This document shows, piece after piece, positions 7,154 through 14,560 of a stretch of 18,139 bases of DNA. Positions within the stretch are counted from its first letter, which is position 1, and each line of letters begins with the position of its first letter. The stretch spans positions 1-18,139 of the forward strand of contig JASHQT010000573.1 in the NCBI GenBank assembly GCA_030039005.1. The letters are read 5' to 3'. The notes below the pieces were generated by a model. The model had not been told where the DNA came from and searched no databases. It saw only the letters and a program-made list of their open reading frames with translations. This DNA comes from Bryobacteraceae bacterium. GTDB lineage: Bacteria > Acidobacteriota > Terriglobia > Bryobacterales > Bryobacteraceae. Position numbers and translations under genes: made by a program.

Positions 7154-9325
7154 ATGGCCACCATCGGCTTTACCCAGACCGGCCGCGCGCTGCGCATCGA
7201 GACGCCCCTGGGGCAAGATGTTGTGCTGCTGCGGAGCGTGTCCGGACAAGAGAGCGTTTCGCAACTGTTCCGCTTCCAACTGGAGCTGCTCTCGGAAAAT
7301 GACGCCATCTCCTACGACGAAATCGTGGGAAAGAATGTGTCGATTCACCTGGAGATGGTGGATGCGCGGCGCGGTTTTAACGGCTTTATCAGCCGTTTCT
7401 CCCAGGGCGGGCGTGACGGCCGCTTTACGTATTACCGGGCGGAAATGGTGCCCTGGCTGTGGTTTCTGACGCGCAAGTCGGACTGTCGGATCTTCCAGCA
7501 GATGGCCGTGCCCGACATTATCCAGCAACTGTTTCAGGAGCTAGGCTTCCAGGACTTCGACCTGCGCCTTTATAAATCATACCCGCCGCGCGATTATTGC
7601 GTTCAGTACCGGGAGACGGATTTCAATTTCGTTTCGCGGCTGATGGAAGAAGTCGGGATCTATTACTTTTTCGAACACGAGCAAGACGGCTCCAAACACA
7701 CTTTGGTGCTGGCCGACGACGCCGCGGCCGACAAGCCTTGCCCGGGCCAGGAGAAAGCTCGTTGCGATTTTGCCGCGGGCGGATGGCGGGGTGAGGATCT
7801 CATCAGCGAGTGGCGCGCCGAGCAGGAATATCGCCCCACTGCTTGGTCGCACACCGACTATAACTTCGAAACACCCAGCACCAGCCTGATGTCCACGGTC
7901 CAGGAAGAAAGCACCTACGAGATCTACGATTACCCGGGGTTGTATCAGAACAAGAGTGATGGCGGCGATCTCGCCAAAATCCGTCTTCAGGAGACGGTTG
8001 CATCCCGCAAGCGCGTCTCGGGCAAATCCAACTGCCGCGCTTTTTCCGCCGGTACCATGGTGGAACTCGTCGATCACTATCGCAGGGACATGAACCAGAA
8101 GTGGCTGCTGACCGCGGTTCATCATCAGTCCACGATGGGAGGAGCCTACGGGTCCGGCGGAGAGGACGAGGGTTTCTTTTACAGCAACACGTTTGAGGCG
8201 GTTCCGGCCGACGTGCCGTTTCGTCCCCTGCGCATGACGCCCAAGCCCAGCGTTCAGGGCTGCCAAACGGCATTAGTCGTGGGGCCCGCCGGCGAAGAGA
8301 TATTCACCGACCAGTACGGCCGCGTGAAGGTTCAGTTCCACTGGGATCGGCTAGGCAAAAAGAACGAGAGTTCGTCGTGTTGGGTTCGTGTCTCCTATCC
8401 CTGGGCCGGCAAGGCGTGGGGCGGCATTCATATTCCGCGCATCGGCCAGGAAGTGATCGTGGATTTCTTGGAAGGCGATCCCGACCAACCGATTATCGTG
8501 GGCCGCGTTTACAACGCTGAGCGCATGCCGCCGTGGGACCTGCCGTCCAAGAAGGTGATCAGCGGGGTGAAATCGAACTCGACCCTGGGGGGCGGCGGAT
8601 ACAACGAAATCTCCATGGACGATACCAAAGGGACGGAGTTGATCAACATCCACGCGCAGTACGATCAGCACAAGACCATCGAGCACGACGAAGTGGTATC
8701 GGTGGGAAACAATCGGACGGAATCGGTCGGCAACAACGAAAGCATTTCGATTGGGGTGAATCGCACGGAGAACGTGGGTAACAACGAGACCATCACGATT
8801 GGGGCGAATCGCACGGAGATGGTCGGCAGCAACGAAACAATTACCATTGGCGCCAATAGAACCGAGGTGGTGGGCCAGAACGAAAGCATTACGATAGGTC
8901 AAAACCGGACAGAAAACGTCGGACAGAACGAGATGGTCACCATCGCTCTCCTGCGGACCCACAACGTCGGCGCTAATGACATGCTGAACGTGGGCGCAGC
9001 CCAAGAGATCACCGTCGGTGGCGCTCAAGCGATCACGGTGGGCGGCGCTCAAGCGATTACTGTTGGGTTAGCGCAAGCTCTGACCGTTGGGCAGAGTCAA
9101 ACTGTCAGCGTGGGGCAATCCCAGCAGTCGAATATCAGCAAGGACTATGTCCTTAATGCAGGCGATTCCATCACTCTAAAAACCGGATCTGCGAGTATCA
9201 GTTTGACAAAAGATGGAACGATCACGATTCAAGGCAACAACATTACCATTAATGGCTCCGGGAGCATTACCGCAAAGGCTTCCGGAAGCATGACATTGAA
9301 GGGCAGCACCATATCAGAGAATTAA
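7154..9325 (+). CDS. vgrG: VgrG spike protein of the type VI secretion system
   Basis: A 723-residue VgrG (TssI), the trimeric spike that tips the T6SS tube and carries effectors. The gp27-like base is at about residues 1-360, with the family hallmark YRETDFNFVSRLMEEVGIYYFFEH-like segment at 152-175. The gp5-like OB domain follows at about 365-460, with DQYGRVKVQFHWD from 386 and the segment ending GQEVIVDFLEGDPDQP. The rest is a long beta-helix needle with regular repeats (residues 523-650), ending in a Thr/Ser/Gly-rich tip. No separate enzyme domain is fused to it, so effectors should ride as partners. GGAGG at 7144-7148, five bases before the ATG, supports the start. It follows the kinase by 70 bases and precedes a set of adaptor and effector genes. 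Confidence 0.96.
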   Translation: MATIGFTQTGRALRIETPLGQDVVLLRSVSGQESVSQLFRFQLELLSENDAISYDEIVGKNVSIHLEMVDARRGFNGFISRFSQGGRDGRFTYYRAEMVPWLWFLTRKSDCRIFQQMAVPDIIQQLFQELGFQDFDLRLYKSYPPRDYCVQYRETDFNFVSRLMEEVGIYYFFEHEQDGSKHTLVLADDAAADKPCPGQEKARCDFAAGGWRGEDLISEWRAEQEYRPTAWSHTDYNFETPSTSLMSTVQEESTYEIYDYPGLYQNKSDGGDLAKIRLQETVASRKRVSGKSNCRAFSAGTMVELVDHYRRDMNQKWLLTAVHHQSTMGGAYGSGGEDEGFFYSNTFEAVPADVPFRPLRMTPKPSVQGCQTALVVGPAGEEIFTDQYGRVKVQFHWDRLGKKNESSSCWVRVSYPWAGKAWGGIHIPRIGQEVIVDFLEGDPDQPIIVGRVYNAERMPPWDLPSKKVISGVKSNSTLGGGGYNEISMDDTKGTELINIHAQYDQHKTIEHDEVVSVGNNRTESVGNNESISIGVNRTENVGNNETITIGANRTEMVGSNETITIGANRTEVVGQNESITIGQNRTENVGQNEMVTIALLRTHNVGANDMLNVGAAQEITVGGAQAITVGGAQAITVGLAQALTVGQSQTVSVGQSQQSNISKDYVLNAGDSITLKTGSASISLTKDGTITIQGNNITINGSGSITAKASGSMTLKGSTISEN
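8720..9103 (+). repeat. Eight 48-bp (16-residue) units encoding the VgrG needle
   Basis: Residues 523-650 of VgrG divide into eight consecutive 16-residue units without a gap. Units 1-5 follow the pattern ExVGxNExITIGxNRT. Units 6-8 drift to an eight-residue rhythm of ITVGxAQA. Each half-unit carries a VG or IG step, as expected for a triple-stranded beta-helix turn. The DNA copies are diverged at third positions, so this is an old, selected protein repeat and not a recent duplication. Confidence 0.85.
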
Positions 9326-9415
9326 GCCGCCGTTTAGAATGGCACTCAGCGAAACCCGCGGCCGGATTTTGCGGGCTGGGAAGACGCTCGAAATCATAGT
9401 TTAGGAGCAACAGCG

Positions 9416-9985
9416 ATGCCAAAAGCGATTGAGACGATGAGCGGAACGGACGTCCATCACAACGCAACAGACCAGGAATGGTTGCACCAGATTGTTGAGC
9501 AGCGGCATGACAGTTGTGCGCCGGAGCCTCGCCAGTCAGGCGAGCGCGGGGGAGCGGTGATTGGAGTCCTCGTCGCCCTGGATGGCACTGGGAATCCCCT
9601 AGTAGATTATCCTGCCGAGCGTTCTCGACAACCGGTTCGAGCGCGCGCTACCGTCCCGCTGAGCCAGAAGGACATAAGCCGGGAGGTTGTGTTGTTGTTC
9701 GACCGCGGAAATCATGCCGAACCCATAATCGTGGGGGTCATACGTCCGCCGGTAAGGCCATATAAAGACGGACCCGAAGTGGAGACACCGGTATCCTTAG
9801 CGGCGGCTGTGGAGGTCGACGGCAATAGGCTAGTCCTCAGAGCTGAAAAGGAGATCGTACTGTGCTGTGGCGATTCCAGCATCACATTGACACGTGCGGG
9901 GAAGGTTTTGATCCGGGGGGCGTACATTCTGAGCCGTTCTTCGGGTGTCAATCTCGTCAAGGGTGCTGCCGTTCAGATTAACTGA
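9416..9985 (+). CDS. DUF6484-type T6SS accessory protein
   Basis: A 189-residue protein resembling the DUF6484 family, which is often found just after vgrG. The visible blocks are a GGAVIGVLVALD strand pair near residue 46, REVVLLFDRGNHAEPIIVGVIRP at about 89-110, and a C-terminal part (about 140-189) with EIVLCCGDSSITLTRAGKVLIRG and a final SSGVNLVKGAAVQIN-like beta segment. The first part recalls the OB-fold of VgrG and the last part a beta-helix tip, so a role at the spike-effector junction is plausible; this is inference. TAGGAG at 9402-9407, eight bases before the ATG, is a good ribosome site. No signal peptide or membrane segment is present. The family assignment is from memory of its motifs; its molecular role is not established. 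Confidence 0.75.
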   Translation: MPKAIETMSGTDVHHNATDQEWLHQIVEQRHDSCAPEPRQSGERGGAVIGVLVALDGTGNPLVDYPAERSRQPVRARATVPLSQKDISREVVLLFDRGNHAEPIIVGVIRPPVRPYKDGPEVETPVSLAAAVEVDGNRLVLRAEKEIVLCCGDSSITLTRAGKVLIRGAYILSRSSGVNLVKGAAVQIN

Positions 9986-10081
9986 GCATGCAACCGGCTA
10001 CAGCCCTGCCGCATGTTGACAGGGCGCCATGGATTGGTCGCAGACAAACTGGGGATTCCTCCCTCACCGCAACATTACTTT

Positions 10082-11182
10082 ATGTGGGCCATCGATAATC
10101 AAACGCCCTTTCAGGTCGCGCGGAGTTTCGCTCGCGACCGAGACGGCGCCGAATGGTGGCTGGGCGTTATTAAAGGAACGTTTGATGTCAGGGCGGATAG
10201 TTCGCTCGCGATCGCCAGGGAGCAGGAACCCGTTCTGCGTGCCCCGGTTTACTTCGGTATGCCCGGCCAGTCGAGCCTCCGCTACGACGCAGACATGGTT
10301 CTGACTAAACCTACGACGGATGTTCTATTACATGGGCATGCCTACACACCACGTCGCCAACCCGGCACCGAGGTAACAGTAGAACTCTCGCTAGATTCGA
10401 TCTCCAAGAAACTTTGGATCGTTGGTGATCGTGCTTGGAACGGGGATTGGCTATCCACCGAGCTAGGCGAGCCTGTGCCGTTCTCGAAGATGCCGCTGGT
10501 TTACGAGCGCGCATTCGGCGGTTCAGACGCGAAACAAGGTATTGGCGACAACAGGAACCCGATCGGTAAGGGTCTCTTTGCGAGCCGAAGTAGTCTAGCT
10601 GGAATGTCAGCCCCAAACATCGAATACCTCGCCGGCTCAGGCTCGCGCCCAACCAAAGCAGCACGGCCCGCCGGCTTCGGACCAATTGCGCCGAACTGGT
10701 CGCCGCGTCTAGAGCTCGCCGGCACCTACGATGATTCCTGGATGGTCCAACGTAAGCCGCTGGTCCCCACTGATTTCGATTACCGTTTCTTCCAATGCGC
10801 TCCGGAAGATCAGCAGACGCCGAAGTACCTGACCGGAGGAGAGCACGTCGAACTCGTCAATCTAACCCCGGAAGGGCGGCTAAACTTCCGCTTGCCGCGC
10901 GTTGCGCTCGGGTGCGCGACTAGTTTTTTTCGTGCTAGCCGCCGCGTGTTCCACCGGCCGAACCTGCACACTGTCATCCTTGAGCCGGATTTGCGACGCG
11001 TCATTATGGTCTGGCATACTTCCTTCCCCTGCCACTACACGCTTTATGACGTAAAGAGCACGCAGTTCTTCTTGAAGCTGCGCACCGGAAATGGGCCATC
11101 GGACGGCTCAGGGCGCCAAGACCGAGAGAACACACCACACGAAGCGCCGAATGAACCAGGCAGCTATGGGACCTTCACCTAA
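10082..11182 (+). CDS. DUF2169-domain T6SS adaptor/chaperone
   Basis: A 366-residue protein matching DUF2169, a family of accessory proteins encoded beside DUF4150/PAAR effectors and thought to help load them on VgrG. Hallmarks are the opening MWAIDNQTPFQ, then DGAEWWLGVIKGTFDV, LRYDADMVLTKPTTDVLLHGHAY, VYERAFGG near residue 140, NRNPIGKG, and a run of beta-rich segments to the end. I chose the ATG at 10082 because family members begin MWAI/MWAL; the frame is open back to an ATG at 10013, and neither start has a clear Shine-Dalgarno sequence. The C-terminal 40 residues are polar and look disordered. It sits directly before the ketosynthase-fold gene, whose ribosome site overlaps this stop codon, pointing to one operon with the effector. 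Confidence 0.88.
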   Translation: MWAIDNQTPFQVARSFARDRDGAEWWLGVIKGTFDVRADSSLAIAREQEPVLRAPVYFGMPGQSSLRYDADMVLTKPTTDVLLHGHAYTPRRQPGTEVTVELSLDSISKKLWIVGDRAWNGDWLSTELGEPVPFSKMPLVYERAFGGSDAKQGIGDNRNPIGKGLFASRSSLAGMSAPNIEYLAGSGSRPTKAARPAGFGPIAPNWSPRLELAGTYDDSWMVQRKPLVPTDFDYRFFQCAPEDQQTPKYLTGGEHVELVNLTPEGRLNFRLPRVALGCATSFFRASRRVFHRPNLHTVILEPDLRRVIMVWHTSFPCHYTLYDVKSTQFFLKLRTGNGPSDGSGRQDRENTPHEAPNEPGSYGTFT

Positions 11183-11195
11183 AGGAGTAGACATC

Positions 11196-12248
11196 GTGAG
11201 TGTGGGAGCTCAAACCGCCGTGGGGCGCTCGGCCCCAGCGACGGCCGCTGCAGTGCGAGCGCGAATCGCCTCTGCTGCCCTCCACCCTTATATGGTGGAT
11301 CGGATGGGCGAGCCGCTCGCGATCGCCCGCGCGCCGTGGATACCCGCCGAATTGAGCTTTCCGCAACGTATCCTTTTGTTGGCTCGCGAAGCTGTCAAAG
11401 AAACACTTGCACCGGTCGTCGAGCCACTTGCGGCGGCTAATATCGAACTCGCCATAATCGTAGGATTGCCCGCCGCTCGCCCCGGCCGGCCGGGCGACCT
11501 CGAGCGAAAGGTCAGCAGTGCGCTGGCTCGCAATCTGCCCAAGGGGCTCCATCTGGCATCGACACTCACGATTTCTCTAGGCCATGTCGCCGGTTTGGTT
11601 GCCATTGAGGAAGGCTGCCGCCTGATCCGGGAAGGAAAGGCGGAGGCGTGTCTAGCTGGGGGCGTGGAATCGTACATCGAGCACCGAACCATCGAATGGA
11701 TCGACTGGACCGGACAGCTCCACGCCGAGGGCAATCCCCGGGGCTTTATTCCCGGTGAGGCGGCAGCGTTTTGTTTGCTGGTTTCTGAAAAGGTTGTGCT
11801 CGAATGTCAGCTCGCTAGGCTTGGAACCGTGCTTGCGGCGACCACGACCATCGAACCTAAGCTGCGTCGCGATGGAGCTGTCTGCATTGGCGAGGGCCTC
11901 ACCGAATCATTTCGCCAAACATTGTCTGCGTTGCCTGATGATAAGACGAAAATCGACCAGCTTATTTACGACTTTAACGGACAGCCCCATCGCGCTGAAG
12001 AATACGGCTTCGCTGCCATGCGCCTGGGACATCGGTTCCGCGATCCTGGCGCCTTCCAGGCGCCGGCGGACTGCTGGGGTGACGTCGGCGCCGCTTCCGG
12101 CCCTTTGTTCGCAATTTTGGCCATCGCGGCTGGTAGGAAAGGATACGCACAGGGCCCGTATACGTTGCTATGGACCAGTGCCATGGTCGCGGAACGAACC
12201 TCCGCGCTGCTGCATGTGGAGCCGAACGGGGAGGCCTTGGTGCGATGA
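11196..12248 (+). CDS. Degenerate 3-oxoacyl-ACP synthase (thiolase-fold) T6SS accessory protein
   Basis: A 350-residue protein with the fold signature of beta-ketoacyl synthases: LVAIEEGCRLIREGKAEACL-AGG at about 134-156, GFIPGEAAAFCLL at 183-195 and GDVGAASGP at 295-303. The catalytic Cys appears to be replaced by His130 (LGHVAGLVAI), and the usual second active-site His by Asp296; His265 may keep the first. It is therefore unlikely to condense acyl chains. Related thiolase-like genes occur between DUF2169 and DUF4150 genes in other T6SS modules, so a structural or adaptor role is inferred. The GTG at 11196 is preferred because AAGGAG (11182-11187) lies eight bases before it; the frame is open further upstream inside the DUF2169 gene. 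Its stop overlaps the next ATG (ATGA). Confidence 0.8.
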   Translation: MSVGAQTAVGRSAPATAAAVRARIASAALHPYMVDRMGEPLAIARAPWIPAELSFPQRILLLAREAVKETLAPVVEPLAAANIELAIIVGLPAARPGRPGDLERKVSSALARNLPKGLHLASTLTISLGHVAGLVAIEEGCRLIREGKAEACLAGGVESYIEHRTIEWIDWTGQLHAEGNPRGFIPGEAAAFCLLVSEKVVLECQLARLGTVLAATTTIEPKLRRDGAVCIGEGLTESFRQTLSALPDDKTKIDQLIYDFNGQPHRAEEYGFAAMRLGHRFRDPGAFQAPADCWGDVGAASGPLFAILAIAAGRKGYAQGPYTLLWTSAMVAERTSALLHVEPNGEALVR

Positions 12249-13579
12249 CCACGGTTCGAGTGAATGGCTTGACCCTGAGTCATCTTGGTAGCGGTGGAAT
12301 GTCTACAGCGACCCTTCCGGATGTCTGCTTGACGCCCGCCCCACCGGGCCCGCCAGTTCCCATTCCGTACCCGAATATTGCCATGAATAGCAACCTGGTG
12401 AAGGGGACCACTACCGTCTTTGCGGACGGCGGCAACATGATCGCTATCCAGGGCTCGCAACTCAGCATTAGTTCCGGCGATGAGCCCGGCGTGGTCGGTG
12501 GAGTGATGTCGGGCGTCAACATGATGGAGACCGACTGGATGACGTATTCCATGAATGTCTTCATGGATGGCGCCAACGCTTGTCGCTTAAGCGATAAGCA
12601 GTTTCACAATCACTACAACACCGTCAACATGTTTGGCCAGGATGAATTTCCTCTTCCGACGGGCGTTGCGGACGCGCAGCTAAAGTTTCTTTGTATGCTC
12701 ATGTGTACCTGCGCAGCGAACCCGGAACTTGGGTCGGGTGGACAAAAGCAGTATCAAAAATGCGTGGAAAATATGCTCCAGGCGAATGCATCGGCAAAGA
12801 ACACACCCGGTTACCGGGGCCAAAGTTACCCCGATGTCACACCAGAGCAGGGGTATAACCCAGGCGACCCTCCGACGCCGGCGCCGCCCGGAAAAACCGG
12901 GTACCGTGCCCCCGATTCCATCATCAAGAACGATCCCAATCTTCCGGCGACCCAGGATAACATCAAGCTTCTTGTGGAAATGAAGTTTTCCGCGCCGGGC
13001 TACTGCGATGACTACTCCGATCAGCAACAGAAACGGGATCGCGAGATTGTCGGCGAGGATAACGAAGATAAGATTGTCGTTTTGACTCCCCGAAGGTGCG
13101 GCTGCCTTCAAGATGGCGATCAGGGCTGTGAGGACGACGAGCCGGAAGACCTCGTCGACGAAGAGGGCAAACAGCAAAACGCACAACCCGGGATATTGGA
13201 CTATATTCTAGGAGGCTTGGCAGCCGCGGCCCTGGCCGTGGTCCTTCTCCCGGAGGAAGCAGTGGCCGGAGCAATCGCAGTTGCCGGCGATGCGATCGAT
13301 TCGCTTGTCGGAGCCGGCGAAGCCGCAGGTGAGGCTGCTCCGGAAGTAGCTCCAGAAGTAGCTCCGGAAGCGGCTCCGGAAGCAGTCCCGGAAGCCCCGG
13401 GCGAAGCCCCGGGAGAAGCACCCGGTGAGGCGCCTAATGAACCGGCCAATGACAATGCGGAGCCCAACGAACCGGCCAATGACAACGCGGAGCCTTCCCA
13501 GAAGGCGGCACAAAACGATCCGCAGACGGGTCGGGCGGGTGTGCCTGGCACCGCCCCGCCGCCAACGTCGGTAGCCTAG
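12245..13579 (+). CDS. DUF4150 PAAR-like T6SS effector with VRR-NUC-type nuclease domain
   Basis: A 444-residue candidate toxin. Residues 1-160 are a DUF4150 PAAR-like domain that would cap the VgrG tip (PYPNIA at 41-46, GTTTVFADGG at 54-63, SGDEPG and GGVMSG near 77-90, Cys-rich end at 150-157). A Pro-rich linker (about 205-216) leads to a domain with the PD-(D/E)XK layout: Pro223-Asp224, Glu245-Met-Lys247, then Gln260-262 and Lys263, followed by a KIVVLTP strand and CGC. This order fits VRR-NUC nucleases, so DNA cleavage is inferred. A hydrophobic stretch (316-335) and a Glu/Ala/Pro tail with repeats (360-417) close the protein. It starts inside the preceding stop codon and is followed by a DUF3396 gene, the usual immunity partner for this toxin type as I recall it. 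Confidence 0.87.
   Translation: MTTVRVNGLTLSHLGSGGMSTATLPDVCLTPAPPGPPVPIPYPNIAMNSNLVKGTTTVFADGGNMIAIQGSQLSISSGDEPGVVGGVMSGVNMMETDWMTYSMNVFMDGANACRLSDKQFHNHYNTVNMFGQDEFPLPTGVADAQLKFLCMLMCTCAANPELGSGGQKQYQKCVENMLQANASAKNTPGYRGQSYPDVTPEQGYNPGDPPTPAPPGKTGYRAPDSIIKNDPNLPATQDNIKLLVEMKFSAPGYCDDYSDQQQKRDREIVGEDNEDKIVVLTPRRCGCLQDGDQGCEDDEPEDLVDEEGKQQNAQPGILDYILGGLAAAALAVVLLPEEAVAGAIAVAGDAIDSLVGAGEAAGEAAPEVAPEVAPEAAPEAVPEAPGEAPGEAPGEAPNEPANDNAEPNEPANDNAEPSQKAAQNDPQTGRAGVPGTAPPPTSVA
13436..13495 (+). repeat. Tandem 30-bp duplication in the effector tail
   Basis: The ten-residue word NEPANDNAEP occurs twice in direct succession (residues 398-417 of the effector). The two DNA copies differ by only about two bases (AAT/AAC-type differences), so the duplication is recent compared with the rest of the tail. 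Just upstream, residues 366-397 are shorter PEVA/PEAA and GEAP repeats. The function is probably a flexible linker or tail. Confidence 0.8.
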
Positions 13580-13597
13580 CGATGGTTAGAAATTTCC

Positions 13598-14539
13598 ATG
13601 GCACCCGATAATAATTCCACCCACCTTGAGCCCATTTCCTTCCGGAACGACCGAGGGAAGGTCATCGTGCGCATTGCTCTTCTACTCACTTTGTATTTCG
13701 AAAATGGGTTTGACCCACTGGTTCGTGGGCGTATAGGTGACTGCTTCGAATATTTCCGGTCCTTGTGCGGCGCACGGCTCCGTTGGGTGAAGCTGCCGGA
13801 CGCCGTGCAGTGGCGCAAGATCGATCCCGTGGCATTCGAGCGTTTTCATGAATGGCTGCGGACAGGCGTCCCCAAATTTGATTGGGCCACTTCGTGGCGG
13901 AGCAGCGACAAATATACGGCAAGCGAATTTCAATTTAACGTGCTCGGCGACGAAGGACCGCCTCCAAAGCTGAGCTTTTTGCAGATCGTCTTGCCGTTGG
14001 ACTGGCTCAATACTCCGCAGGGAAGCTTCCCTCAAATCTGTCTTCGACTATGCGAGATTCTCAAGCCGTATCACGGCTACGGGGGGCTGGGATTTGCCGA
14101 AGCGCGAGACGTCGGCGCTCGCGATCAGGCGCAGCCCCTCATTTATTCATTCGCCCGCCGTTTCCCCGGACTTGAAGTAGATCGGCCCGTCTTCCACATC
14201 TTCTATGTACGAGACGGGATTAAGGGAGTTAACTGGCTAACCATTCTCAGCGCACATTGGGTCGAAGCCATGGGGGGCCTCGCAACACTTCGGACTTCAC
14301 TAAACGAGTCGTTTGTCTTTCATGAATATGATCAAGGTGTCTTGATTCAAGCCGGCCCGAAGCCGGAGCTTGGCGACCGCAATCAAAGGCTATGGCCGCG
14401 GCTATACCCGCAACTGGCGCGCGTCCTTAAACCCATTAGGATCACGAAGCATGGTAGCTTTGACAACCGCGGAAACGATCGGTTTACTAAGGAGACCTCC
14501 CAAGAGTGGCTGGCGCGGTTTGACAGCGATCCGTTTTAA
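13598..14539 (+). CDS. DUF3396-type immunity protein candidate
   Basis: A 313-residue soluble protein resembling the DUF3396 (type VI immunity) family. Features include the N-terminal strand block VIVRIALLLTLYFENG at about 22-37, LRWVKLPDA and FHEWLRTG, then DWLNTPQGSF near residue 138, the HGYGGLGFAEA segment near 162, and a late FVFHEYDQGVLIQAGPKP block near 241. No signal peptide is present, so it would act in the cytoplasm, as expected for protection from a nuclease. It starts 18 bases after the effector stop; the ribosome site is poor, which may lower its yield or mean coupling to the effector. DUF3396 proteins are reported as immunity partners of VRR-NUC T6SS toxins (TseV/TsiV-type), which fits this pairing. 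The specific neutralising contact is inferred, not shown. Confidence 0.8.
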   Translation: MAPDNNSTHLEPISFRNDRGKVIVRIALLLTLYFENGFDPLVRGRIGDCFEYFRSLCGARLRWVKLPDAVQWRKIDPVAFERFHEWLRTGVPKFDWATSWRSSDKYTASEFQFNVLGDEGPPPKLSFLQIVLPLDWLNTPQGSFPQICLRLCEILKPYHGYGGLGFAEARDVGARDQAQPLIYSFARRFPGLEVDRPVFHIFYVRDGIKGVNWLTILSAHWVEAMGGLATLRTSLNESFVFHEYDQGVLIQAGPKPELGDRNQRLWPRLYPQLARVLKPIRITKHGSFDNRGNDRFTKETSQEWLARFDSDPF

Positions 14540-14560
14540 CCCTTATTCCGGACTAACACG

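Noticed and set aside
9355..9375. CCCGC/GCGGG hairpin between vgrG and the DUF6484 gene as a terminator
   Set aside because: Only five pairs with an 11-base loop and no T-run; it is likely chance in GC-rich DNA.
10013..10081. Upstream start of the DUF2169 gene at 10013
   Set aside because: Family members begin at the MWAI/MWAL position and the added residues look random; without a ribosome site at either start this is a preference, not a proof.
11091..11195. Upstream starts of the ketosynthase-fold gene inside the DUF2169 coding region
   Set aside because: The GTG at 11196 has a strong AAGGAG eight bases before it, while the earlier ATGs have none and add basic, non-family residues.
13330..13500. 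Repetitive GAAGC/CCGGAA stretch as a CRISPR or non-coding repeat array
   Set aside because: The repeats are in frame, short and without spacers; they encode the low-complexity tail of the effector.
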